From Hyphodiscus hymeniophilus (lineage: Eukaryota > Ascomycota > Leotiomycetes > Helotiales > Hyphodiscaceae), in contig VNKQ01000010.1 in the NCBI GenBank assembly GCA_016508695.1, forward strand, positions 496,001 to 560,000: a DNA stretch of 64,000 bases, read 5' to 3'. The notes below the pieces were generated by a model, which saw only the letters and a program-made list of their open reading frames with translations, was not told the origin of the DNA and made no database searches. The translations under genes and the position numbers were made by a program. Below, piece after piece: positions 34,978 to 45,157 of this stretch. Within the stretch, counting starts at the first letter, position 1. Every line of letters begins with the position of its first letter.

Positions 34978-36150
34978 ATGCTGCTTACCTCACTCCACTC
35001 ACTTCTATTCATGTCCACAGCAGTATCTGTGGAAGCTGCCCCGGACTTCAAGTCGGAGGCTGAATCGGCTCTCAATTCACTGCAGAAATGGTACAATAAG
35101 ACCTCAGGGATTTACGACACGACTGGGTGGTGGAACAGCGCCAACTGTATCACGGTACTGGGAAATCTTGCCGCAGTTGACCCTTCGACAACGTCCATTG
35201 CCACGAGTGCTTTTGCGAACAGTCTCATAGCAGCGCCAAATTACAATCTCCAAACAAACAAGGTTGTCCAAGGAAACTACTTGACTCGTTCCTACTTTGG
35301 ACCATCTATTGTCGCCACAGCTGCGACACTGAATCCTGCTGGCTTTCTCAATGGGTATTATGATGATGAAGGATGGTGGTCCTTGGCCTGGATCCAGGCC
35401 TACGATGTTACGAATGATACGCAATACCTCACTACGGCCGCCAATATCTTCGAAGATATGAAGAATGGTTCCACCACTCCATGCAGCGATGGAACTTCAG
35501 GGATTTGGTGGGACAAGGCGGAGACTTACGTCAACGCCATCGCGAACGAACTCTATCTCAGTGTCGCGGCCCATCTTGCTAACAGAATGATCAACAAGCA
35601 ATACTATCTCAATATTGCCTTGGGTCAATGGGCATGGTTCCAAGAGTCGGGAATGATAAATTCCCAGAGTCAGATCAACGACGGACTACACAGCTGCAGC
35701 AATAATGGCGGAACTGTTTGGTCTTATAACCAGGGCGTCATTTTGGGAGCACTGGTGGAATTGGATAAAGCGTCACCAAACATCACCTACTTAACGACTG
35801 CGAAAACCATCGCAACGGCAGCCATCGCCAATCTTTCAGACCCCAACAGCGTTCTTCATGATTCGTGCGAGCCGAACTGTGGAGGGGACGGAAGTCAGTT
35901 CAAAGGCATTTTCATGCGTAACCTACAGAAGTTGCAGAGTGCCGCTCCTGATCCAGCATTCTTGAAGTCTATCGGTGCAAATGCAGCGAGCATTTGGGCT
36001 TACGATCGGGACAGTCGGAACGAATTAAGTGTGGTTTGGTCTGGGCCGTTCGTCGCGCCGGCAAATGCTTCGACGCAGAGTTCTGGACTGGATGCGTTGG
36101 TTGCTGCTGTTGCTTTTCAAGGATTGCTTGGAGATACAATAGCGTCTTAG
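34978..36150 (+). CDS. Secreted GH76 alpha-1,6-mannanase
   Basis: A single exon. I start at the ATG 34978, which opens a clean signal peptide (MLLTSLHSLLFMSTAVSVEA, cut before APDF), giving 390 residues; the open frame reaches back to 34813. The domain is a glycoside hydrolase family 76 (alpha/alpha)6 barrel: GWWNSAN near residue 45, the paired catalytic aspartates in YYDDEGWW around residue 125, and later WSYNQGVILGALVEL. The family cleaves alpha-1,6-mannan backbones; fungal Dfg5/Dcw1 relatives are GPI-anchored transglycosidases of wall assembly. Here the chain ends LLGDTIAS with no hydrophobic GPI tail, so I expect a soluble secreted enzyme. Several N-glycosylation sequons (NKT, NDT, NGS, NIT, NLS) are visible. 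Confidence 0.92.
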   Translation: MLLTSLHSLLFMSTAVSVEAAPDFKSEAESALNSLQKWYNKTSGIYDTTGWWNSANCITVLGNLAAVDPSTTSIATSAFANSLIAAPNYNLQTNKVVQGNYLTRSYFGPSIVATAATLNPAGFLNGYYDDEGWWSLAWIQAYDVTNDTQYLTTAANIFEDMKNGSTTPCSDGTSGIWWDKAETYVNAIANELYLSVAAHLANRMINKQYYLNIALGQWAWFQESGMINSQSQINDGLHSCSNNGGTVWSYNQGVILGALVELDKASPNITYLTTAKTIATAAIANLSDPNSVLHDSCEPNCGGDGSQFKGIFMRNLQKLQSAAPDPAFLKSIGANAASIWAYDRDSRNELSVVWSGPFVAPANASTQSSGLDALVAAVAFQGLLGDTIAS

Positions 36151-37436
36151 ATGTAATAGTAAAAATTTGTCAGGGCAGTGGAAAGTTGCAAATTTTGCAG
36201 TGCATCCTCAGTGATCTTTCAAAGCTGAGGTCCATTACTAACAGCTGCTAAGATAAATATAGCCCCGGGTCATTTAGTGAGACGTTGTGCTTGCTGGATT
36301 GCTTATATAGTCAGGAGTTGCTCAAACTATAATGCACTCTGGTCTGTCGGATGGAAGTGGGATAGATTGTTGTGATTGAAGTTGCAAGCAGCAAGAGTCA
36401 AACCCGATCTAGGATCGCACCTGGTCCAGCCCTCGAAGTTAGCCTGCCCGTGGTCATAGCAGGCCGTTTTGTCGAATTTATCACGTAGACACCTTCAAAG
36501 TTGCATGAATATTCATGGGTAATTTGAAGAGAGTCTGTGTGATACATTCGGGAAAGAGTTCGTTGATGATACTGGGGCTCTTGGGCTGTTTGATTTATTC
36601 GAGTCGTTCGACTCGATCGTTTGTTCTGTGCTTCATTCGTGTATTGTCACTCGTTTGCCTGAAGTTTCTCCTATCTTGTTTTCTGGAGGTTTTATCAATT
36701 TCTTGTTGCTTATTGTATTTCTTAATTTTGGCCGTAGATCTAGAGGTCTGGTAGTCAGATAGAATCTCTATGGTACTTGCACTGTGTAGACACTTCTTTG
36801 ATCCGTCTCGCTTGCTTTCTGAAGCATTACATTTTTTATTCCAGCCACCAGTACACATGCATGTGCCCATTTCCTTTTTGCTTTTGGCAAAGAAATGTTT
36901 CCAGGTACTAAGCCGAGTTTGTTCTTACAATATGACTCCGAGTTTAGGCCAAGTTTGAGGCTTAGTTCCGCGTCGAACATCCTACACGTGCTTGGCTCTC
37001 CTAAGTCCTCGAAAACCTCGGACTTCGCTTCTCCGGCCTGCCTTATTCCTGCGCCCAACAGGACAGTCCTTCCTCGCCATCGAGTTGGCCAACACGTTCT
37101 TGGAATGGCTGACCTAAAACTACCGAGGCGAAACTCAAAACCTAGAGCGAATGTCGAACGCCTATGTGCCTCTCGCTATGTATTCTGTTCTCTAAAACCC
37201 GTACCATCATCAGACTGGGCTCGGACGCTGTACAACGTCTAACAGCTAGAGTTGGAACGACGGCAAGGGGCGTAAATGTGTCAAGCACATATACTGAAGC
37301 CTCGAATATTCTCTACCAGTCGTCGGAGAAGCATATCGACCCTTAGGTTAATGACTGTGTGGTTGAACTCCAAACTCTATGTCATTGATAGGGGGAAATT
37401 CTCCGGAGGTGTACAAGTACTTGTATGGAAGTACAC
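36151..37436. other. Intergenic, about 1.3 kb, no gene recognised
   Basis: Includes a T-rich stretch around 36540-36740 and a small hairpin (AAGTCC at 37003-37008 with GGACTT at 37020-37025). Frames on both strands between 36768 and 37242 look like random translation. A degraded element is possible but unproven. Confidence 0.4.
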
Positions 37437-38893
37437 TCAGGAAGTCGTCGCTGAATGTTCTGTCACTGAGCCATCCTCAAAATAATCTTCCATGCCCTCG
37501 TCTTCGAACGAATGTCTCTCTGGCCAGAGGAAGTCTTGTGAAGCTTTCAAGATGTTGGTCTGGTCTTCGATTTTTTTCATAAGCAGAATCTTCGAAGCTT
37601 GCCGTGCGAAAAATGGTTTTCTCTCAGCTTCAGCCACTGATCCAGCAAGAAAAAGTAGCCAAAGCATGAGCTCAGGGAATGTTGCCAAGATGTCGTTGAG
37701 ATTTGGTGCACGTTCCATCTGATCCTTCATTCTCATCGCAACGAGCTTCAACATCCGCAGTTCTGATGGAAGTTCCCGAAGGATTGTGTAGATATAGATG
37801 AGTGTTGCGCATCCAAAGAGCCTGAAGATCGTTGTCTGGGGGTCCTTGGAGTTGCTATACCAAAGGGTATGAGTCGCCCGTTCGAGCACTTCCACGCGGT
37901 CTGAGAATTGAAGTTCCTCTTCTCGGCGGTCCACGACTTCGATGCCGGCTTTAAAGCCTTCCACGATCTCAGTGAGATTTCGGAGGCCCCAGTAGATATT
38001 CATAGCGACATCGGAAAGATCATGCAATTCAGTGAAGTTTAGGAGACGTATGCCGAGAGCTTTGGCGTTTTCCCACGTATACAACGACGGTTGCCTGAAG
38101 TAGACCGAGATGTCGGGATTGAATAGCATGGGTTCGAGTTGAGGATCTTGCACGAGCACGATCGATGCGGTAAGGTCACATCTAGCAGTTGTTAGATAAT
38201 ATTGACAGCACTAGAAGGCTTTCCTTGCAGTAGAGCCAGTCTGCGTGTTATAGGGCTGATTTTTGGAGAATTGAGTCCTCCAGCCAGCTGCACGAGCTGC
38301 ACCATCCCGTGGTGGTGAGATTTGGTCGCCTGAGCGGAAGCCGCAAGTGCCTGGTATTTGATTAGGTAAAAAGACCTGCGTTATCTTAGAGTTGGTCAGA
38401 TATAGATCTTACATCTTGTTGTAAAAAGCACGCAACAGTCGCGATGATGCCCTCGGTGGCGGCAGTCCCGTCAACTATTGCTTTGTTGACAAGAGTTATT
38501 GCTTGGCCGCGATGATAGAAGTAGCCAACATTGTCTCCATCTTTTTGCCGTTTATAAGCCAAATGAGATGATGTACTGCCCATGACGGCATGGAAGAATG
38601 CGCTATCGCGCGTGGCCAAGGGAAACCATTCTTTTCGAGGACCCGGAGATGTGACGGTCCTCTCAATGACGAACAATACATCTAAAGAACATTAGGACTA
38701 GTAGCCGAGACACGATAACACGATACTCACAATGGTTGATCAGTTCCTGGAGCGATCCGTCTTCAGCCTCTGATTTGGGTGTAAATGGGGCAATCGCCTT
38801 GGAAGATGGGCTCTTGGGAATGGCAGCATCATTTTCATCGTCGCTGTCTTGTAGGCTCTTATTTCGTGAACTACTGGAGGAGCCTAGTTGCAT
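37437..38893 (-). CDS. Fungal-specific transcription-factor-domain protein (no zinc cluster seen)
   Basis: Four exons, 38893-38731, 38681-38413, 38350-38229 and 38181-37437, joined in phase for 432 residues. After a Ser/Asp-rich start the middle matches the fungal regulator homology region: ELINHYVLFV, then PRKEWFPLATRDSAFFHA, GYFYHRGQAITLVN, HHHGMVQLVQLAGGL and DLTASIVLVQDPQ. The third intron would begin with GC (CTACT|GCAAGG) and end CTAACAACTGCTAG; a GT start gives a 30-nt intron or a stop. No Zn2Cys6 motif precedes the domain within 300 bp upstream, so the protein may be a regulator without its DNA-binding part, or a further 5' exon may be missing. Target genes unknown. Confidence 0.7.
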
Positions 38894-39857
38894 CGCGACA
38901 TCGGGGCAAGTCTGACACAGCTAGTTGTTCATGCTGTGTCTCTGCAGGAATCTCGAGAGCTTACCTACTTGTATGTGAGGATGACAAGCTGGGGAGGAGT
39001 GACGGAGTCTAGCGAATGATCTTATTACTGTACTCGTACCGCGACCCTGTCAGATAAAATACAGTAGCCCCCTACTAGGGACTGAATATGGCAATTGGGA
39101 GGTGGCTGTGGTACCGGCTGGCCGTTCCTTTTCCGAGAGCCACAACGGTTCTCAGAGCCGGCACTTGATCTGTCCTCAGCCCTATTGCTCGCTAAATTGA
39201 TGAGACAGCGCATTCCGAATTGTGCAACTATGAGATCTCTCTCCTCGGCGGCTTCGATTTAACTTTGGAAAGGAAAAGCAACTCTCAGCTGGCAGAACTC
39301 GAAAATGAATTTGTTGGGTTTTGAAAGAACAGGGGATAAAGGTGAAATACTCGAGACGACAAGACTAACTTATGAATCGATATGATCAGAGAATTGACTG
39401 TACAGCATGTCATGCTCGCTTTTGGCTTCGTATGGCTGCTCAACAACACACTTGCAAGGAATTTGGAGTCACCGACATTCAGAAGTCATTCAAAAGCTTG
39501 AAGAGTTCAATCATCGAATTTTAAGCGCATATTCAAAACGGACAGAAATTTGAGAAAGATCCATTGAATGGGTAAGAATTGTGGAGGGTTGGTCCATCAC
39601 GTGGATTTCTTCCTTGTTTACTTTACTCGTACTTGAATTGTGGGTGACAACAAAGTCGACCACGCTCCATAACGAGGATACACGCAAAGTACAAAGATTT
39701 AAAGTAGTGCATTGAAAAACACAACGGAGAGTGTGTTTCCTTCCATTGAATAGGGTTCTCACCTTGCAACCAGCCACGCCAACCTCTTCTTTCCTCGTCA
39801 ACTGATTTATACAGCTCTTTTCCCGACACTGGGAATGAACAGCTACAGTTCAGACCA
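38894..39857. other. Divergent intergenic region, nothing firm
   Basis: 964 bp between the regulator-like gene (minus) and the Cys-rich gene (plus). The minus frame 39025-39213 is Arg/Pro-rich and holds two cysteines but no zinc-cluster spacing; it could be a lost 5' exon of the regulator. No repeats seen. Confidence 0.4.
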
Positions 39858-40367
39858 ATGGCAGAAAAAATACCTCAAATCCCTTTCTCGATGGACGCAT
39901 CCACTTCAGACGAGTCCCCTCCTCCTTACTCGAACAGTCGTTACCTCCCTGTGAACCCAGGGTTCTGCAATCAGGCCTGGGAAGAACGACAAGCAAACCA
40001 GCGACCAAAGGAAGGCATGCCCTCCGACCAATATTATAAGCCTTGCAAAGGGTGTGGGCTTGTCTGCGGAGATTACATACCAGCATCATACAAAGCAGGA
40101 TGGCCTAAATGGGTAGATCCATCAGTCAACTTTCGTTGGGAGTCACATATTGCGGCTAGTTCGACAGAACTTAAGGAGCTTCTGGGCTGTTGGATATGCT
40201 GGGAATATGAAGAGGCATGGATCATGCCTATGGTGCAGGATGATTGGTATGCGCATATGAAGCAGCACTTTCTGGTCGACGGGTACCGAGTATGCAAAGG
40301 GAAGACAGGTGCGATGCAGAGGAGGAGGAACTGCGAGAGTCTGAGGTGTCCGAAGATCCATTCATAG
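39858..40367 (+). CDS. Hypothetical Cys/His-rich protein, putative zinc-binding
   Basis: 169 residues, one exon, family not recognised. It opens with a Pro/Ser-rich stretch (SDESPPPYSN), then shows CKGCGLVCG, a Trp-rich segment, CWICWEYEE, HMKQHF and a last Cys pair. The CxxC...C...CxxC...HxxxH order is the kind of arrangement that binds one or two zinc ions, which also argues that this is a real gene and not chance. The frame is open and free of stops, and it begins with a well-placed ATG. No signal peptide or membrane segment. Its neighbours (regulator-like, caspase-like, SAP/2EXR) make this an accessory-type region. Confidence 0.6.
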   Translation: MAEKIPQIPFSMDASTSDESPPPYSNSRYLPVNPGFCNQAWEERQANQRPKEGMPSDQYYKPCKGCGLVCGDYIPASYKAGWPKWVDPSVNFRWESHIAASSTELKELLGCWICWEYEEAWIMPMVQDDWYAHMKQHFLVDGYRVCKGKTGAMQRRRNCESLRCPKIHS

Positions 40368-40750
40368 TCCAGACTACAGAGTACGATTCATACTATCGAC
40401 TCACAATTATCGAAGTCCATAACCAGATGTCAGTTGTATCTCGGATCTCAGCCTCGTCCATGCATGTCGAGTCAACCCCTGAAATTCGGTGAGCAGAATG
40501 GGTAAAGGAGCGGTACGAATGCACATGATAGAAAATCCTCTCACACAATGCTCCTTCATGGATTGCATAGACAGACCTCGACGTACGAACTCCACTGTCA
40601 AGGAACGGCAGACAGATACATCTTACAACGCCTGCGATAAGTGTGCTGCAAAAGATAGTTGTGGCGATAGAGTAGCATTCTCCCCAAGGCTCTGCTTGCT
40701 GCTACGCATTGGATATAGGTTGATCCCTCGGACGAGCTTATCCCGAGACT
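40368..40750. other. Intergenic, nothing seen
   Basis: The frame 40489-40806 overlaps the caspase-like start and has no motif beyond scattered cysteines; I do not call it. Confidence 0.4.
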
Positions 40751-42438
40751 ATGGCATCGAGCGAGGAAAATGGTCAGAGCTGGATAACATTGTCACAAGC
40801 AGATGAACATGGGCCTACAAATGTTGAAGACCTGGGTCCTCATATGACATTCTACGGCTCTGAACCTCAATTACAACTCACTACAACTGCTTCACCTACT
40901 AGCGAAGAACTCGATTGCGTCTATCGACGGAGAAGGTTACGAAATGACACTTACCTTGAAATCTTTGTGCTCTTGCTTTCTTGGCAAGGCGAAGACCCTC
41001 GCTTACCGGTCGACCGAGAGATCGATTGCCTCTACGATGTTTTTAAGAGACTTTATGGTTTCAAGGTGGAGAGGTGGAGGATCCCAAGCATCGACTCCCA
41101 TATACAATTGAACAAGAAGATTTTGGATCTCGTCGAGCTCGGAGGCGATGGGGAAGACTCTCTGAAGATTGTGTACTATGCTGGACATGGCAAGCTCACG
41201 AGAAATCGGCATTCCATGTGGACAGAGTAAGCAATTCCGTTACTCCGATGCCGAATCGCTCTAAATCAGTATAGTCACCGTGGTCGAAGTGTTATTTGGG
41301 CGGGTATCCAAAATGCTCTGGAGCAAGCGAAGTCGGATGCCTTGATTCTGATAGACAGTTGCAACTCAGGAACAGCCAATACCGATCGGGGCTTTGGCGT
41401 CACAGAGTTGATTGCTGCTGGTGGCTTCAACAATATTGTTAATGGCGTTGGTCCATGGTCTTTCACCCACGGCCTCGTCGCAGAGCTCCGTCTTTTGAGT
41501 AATGGTCACCCTTTCACCGTCGCTAGACTGCACAATAGGATAGTTAGCAGAATGCAGAACCAGCTGCTGGATGGCGAGGAATATCATAACCCATTCGAAA
41601 TCCTTCCTAAGGAACGATTTGTAACCCCAGTGCACCTCGTTCTCACTGAAGATAGCGAGAGCATATCCTGGAGAATTCAGATTCGTCGCAAGAGTAGCAG
41701 CTCGACACCATTTACGGCGTTCCAACAGAATGGACCAGTATTTCATACAGCACCAGTTCAAACCCCTTCCGATAGTCCGCGATTTGAGCCTCCACCTATA
41801 TGCTCTTTGTCGAGTCATACTTCGATCCAAATCACGCCTATATTCTCCCTTCCCGCGTCCACGTCGTCTCCTTCTGCTGCAAAGCCTGGAAGTCCTCTTA
41901 TGGGGCCTAAAAATTCTGATATTACCAAAGTAGATTTCGTCAGATCTGCAGAAACACTATTAGTTGCAGTTGAAGATGATCTAAAAAGGCTGGAGAAACA
42001 ATTATTCTGGTCTACAGAAAATGACTCAATCGGAGAAGCCTTGGATGCACGCCTCAACGTTACTTACGACAACATCAACCAAATTCAACAGCAATTACAA
42101 ATGCAGTCTAGCAGGTACAGTAAGATTTTGCAATGTAATGTTTGTTTCTCAGTAGCTAACCTCAAATAGGACACCTTATCGCTTCCACAAAGTCTCACAA
42201 GAAATTTGTTGTGGCCCAGCAGAACCAGGTGCTTGCTCGTGAGATCAAACAAAATAGCTGGAAAACGAGGGGAATTTTCTTCGTGAAAGCCAGGCTGGCA
42301 TCGTCCTCGTTGCATGTCTCAGTGGGAACAATAGCACTGGCCACTCTGAGAAATGGTCTCCTAGCGTATATGCCCACGGGTGGCTCATTCCCAACTGGAA
42401 ATCGCCATGCTGATAGTTGTTTTCTCAGGTTGCCATGA
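40751..42438 (+). CDS. Caspase-like (peptidase C14 fold) protein with coiled-coil tail
   Basis: Exons 40751-41226, 41275-42119 and 42170-42438 give 529 residues. The N-terminal domain has the caspase-haemoglobinase layout: a beta strand (EIFVLLLSW), an Asp/Glu-rich helix (DREIDCLYDVFK), KIVYYAGHG with His146, and ALILIDSCNSGTA with Cys188, i.e. the catalytic His/Cys dyad with normal spacing. The middle is Ser/Pro-rich; from about residue 400 heptads appear (EDDLKRLEKQLFW, INQIQQQLQMQ, AQQNQVLAREI). The last intron uses GTAAGA at 42120 and keeps the heptads going; an alternative donor GTACAG at 42115 gives a shorter Cys-containing tail ending at 42242. Fungal C14 proteins of this type include metacaspases and caspase-like partners of immune receptors. 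No NACHT, TPR or WD40 part is present here. Confidence 0.8.
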
Positions 42439-43611
42439 GTAATAACATCATTACATGGAAGTCGGCTCCAGAATTGGGACCGAAATTTTCCCATTTGAAA
42501 AAGGCTGCAAACCTATGGAGCTATGTTCTAGGCAGGGCATTTCTCCAAGAGACATATCTAATCGTGGATTACGAACGCAAGAGCCTTTCTATCGTCTCTC
42601 TCTCTCTACTGCTGATTTTGCTGGCACAAAAGACGTCGTTATCATTACACGTGCGTCGGTCGCCCTTGAGCTACTCATCTGGTATCCACATTCGCAACAT
42701 GGTACAATGTATTTTGGTGTGGCTCTCGAAGGCAACAAACCAGGTTCTTCATGGTAGTCTTCCTGCTTATCATCACTTACTTGGCCTGTACAATGGTATC
42801 TTAGCGGTCAATTCGACAGTACCCAGCTTTTCATTACCACAACAATCATCGAAATCCTACTTTGTTTCACATTGCTTTTCTAGGCCGCCTCGGGTCTGTT
42901 TACATAATTTCAGAGGGACTTTTTTGGTGCAGCAGCTATATTGTGCGGTGCTAGTGGCGTTTCAAAGTCATTTAATACAGTTGGAGACACTCAAAATGTA
43001 GTGTATCAATCAAGGGGGAAGAATGGAGTCGGCAGCTGAGCCTATTTTAGAATTACGATGTAAAAGGAGGGTAACTGTCCAAAGTATAGATTGACCCCCA
43101 AACTACTGTCTTATTTTATCCCAGCTAGTCGATCTTCATTCTGCTCAAGCTACCGCTTTTGCTGAACTCTGATGAGATGATGTGTATGTATAATTTGAAG
43201 CTCTCAAGTCGACTAGAGCATATTCGTGGAATGTGTACCACCTCTTATCCCAGTAATTCCTGAAGAAAAATCAAGAATCCAAGACTAGGGTCTAGACTCA
43301 CTCAACTTTACACAGGTCAGGCAGATAGGCGCCACTTGGTTTTGAGCACTTCACCTCCTAGTAATTGCATAGCTCGGCCACATCATTGGAAGACCACCTT
43401 GGGTGCCCGTTATATTGACAGGGGCAACTGGGCAAAATTACTCATACCTCAGCCCTACATCTGGGTGGGAGCCTAACGGAAATCTCTGACACGTGACCTT
43501 GCGACAACGCTAACGAAGGCAGACACGTCGTCCCTCGCGGTCCACGACCTTGCATCTATTTAAGCTCCTCTCCATTCCGAGACAGGTACTTGCGTATCGA
43601 CATTCAGCGCA
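42439..43611. other. Intergenic, about 1.2 kb, no gene called
   Basis: Frames at 42417-43001 and 42455-42757 overlap each other on the same strand and have no motif. A TATA-like TATTTAAG near 43557 lies about 55 bp before the SAP/2EXR start codon. Confidence 0.4.
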
Positions 43612-45043
43612 ATGTCGCCGTATATGGGTATGAGCTATGCTGAACTTAAGGTTGAGTGCAGGCGACAAAAACTATCAGCTCACGGCAAAAAGAACGATTT
43701 ACAACAGGCATTACGTACGGCAATTGTGCTCTTCTATTAGCAGAATTTCCTCAAAACATCGCCAATTACTGCTTTGGCTCTCCATATCTCGCTGATCATA
43801 TTAATGAACTCTACTGCTTTCGAGATGGTTTCTTTTGGATATTGCTGACCGCTCTCTTATACAGTGACAGCTTATGTCAAAAGAATCCAAGACACACTGC
43901 GACAATGTCCCGCTGCCCTCGCAAGACCCTCATATCTTAGAAAGACCCTCCCGCAACTCAAAGTCGAAGCAAAAGCTCGCAAAGTCCATGTCAGCGGAAC
44001 GAAGGACGTGATTGTCAAGAGATTGAGGAACGCAGATTGGAGAGAATGGGACTCCCGAGCCCAGGAATTTCCTCGGTTTGCCGAGCTTCCAGTCGAAATA
44101 CAAGAGTATATCTGGGAGTATTCTCTACCGGGTCCGCGGGTGTTGGCAGCGGCGAAAGAAAGATCTAGCGGTACGCAGGGACTGCACTTCCCAAGAGTCG
44201 ACCACACCCCTAATCCCGCCGCCCTCAATACCTGCCATCTTTCTCGAAAGGTTGCGTTGACAAGATATCGCCTAGTATTTGGCACAAATAATATATACGC
44301 AGACCTGGAGGGTGGAGATACACTTTACATTGCTCCTTTTAAAAGAGCGTTTGAGCTCGCTGGTCTGTGGCGGTGTGAAGCTGGTACAGACCTCGAGGCA
44401 GCCATTGTTGCGGATTTGGAGAGAGTAACCCATCTTCTGCTATCAATCTCTGTGTACTCATCGTATGGGTATGCTCTTCAAACTCCCCGTGGTGTCCGAA
44501 ATAACGCCGATTTTCGCTTCAAGAGTGATCTTGCGAGATTCAAGAGTCTCAAAAAGGTACTCTTAGCTTGTGGTGGATATGATGATTGGAGCGATGATCG
44601 TGCCAAGGGTCAAATCTACGTGGAACACGATACAACGAAGTTCAAGCCCATGAATGCAAACGATTACTGTAAGTCCTGGGAATCCAAAAGTATTTCGCCT
44701 GAGTCTGTCTTGGGAAACCTAAGTAGGGCTTTTGAGATAAGTCCTATTATCCGATTTAAACAATCGCTGAATCTTCTCTTGAGGGTCTTATCACCCGAAG
44801 ACAGTTGCTGTTGAAACCAAGTCGGGGTTTTACAAGCTGCCGACCGAGGAAGAAGTCATCCGAGGGATCCCAGAAATTGAGCTGGTCGAGGTCAATCGTG
44901 TGCCAGATGCTCCTCGTCGCGAGCTTCAGGACGCCAAAGGTGAACCGCTTCAAGAACTTTATGTAAGCTTATCAGTGCGTTTCGGGGTGGTTTATTGCTA
45001 ACCTTAGTAGTATGATTGGGAGGAAGATTATTGGAGAGGTTGA
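43612..45043 (+). CDS. SAP-motif and 2EXR-domain protein
   Basis: My best model is 43612-43714, 43865-44722, 44805-44962 and 45011-45043, 383 residues. Two SAP-like DNA-binding motifs follow each other: SYAELKVECRRQKLSAHG with KKNDLQQAL (residues 8-34) and LPQLKVEAKARKVHVSG with KDVIVKRL. After them comes the fungal 2EXR signature FPRFAELPVEIQEYIWEY and LPGPRVL, then PNPAALNTCHLSRKVALTRY. 2EXR proteins are abundant in Leotiomycetes and Dothideomycetes; function unknown. The first intron is long (150 nt) and has a second acceptor six bases on; the donor of intron 2 could also be at 44741. The last exon ends YDWEEDYWRG. The SAP pair suggests chromatin or nucleic-acid binding. Confidence 0.75.
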
Positions 45044-45157
45044 TCCCTCTCGAATATTTTGTGAGTAGATATGCCAGCAGTCCTTGAATATCTGCTTCCA
45101 GATGACACAGCTCTGGAAAGTTTGCTCCTGCAAAAATATGTGTTTGTATTTGATGTA

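Noticed and set aside
36768..37242. Opposed frames of 96 and 115 codons
   Set aside because: They overlap each other, no motif or splice-compatible extension, next to a small hairpin; may be element debris but not supportable.
38350..38412. Frameshift in the regulator-like gene instead of introns
   Set aside because: All four exons close in phase with plausible splice sites and branch points; no frameshift needs to be assumed.
42417..43001. 194-codon plus-strand frame after the caspase-like gene
   Set aside because: Leu/Ser-rich with no motif, overlaps a second frame on the same strand; considered as a further exon of the caspase-like gene but no good splice join was found.
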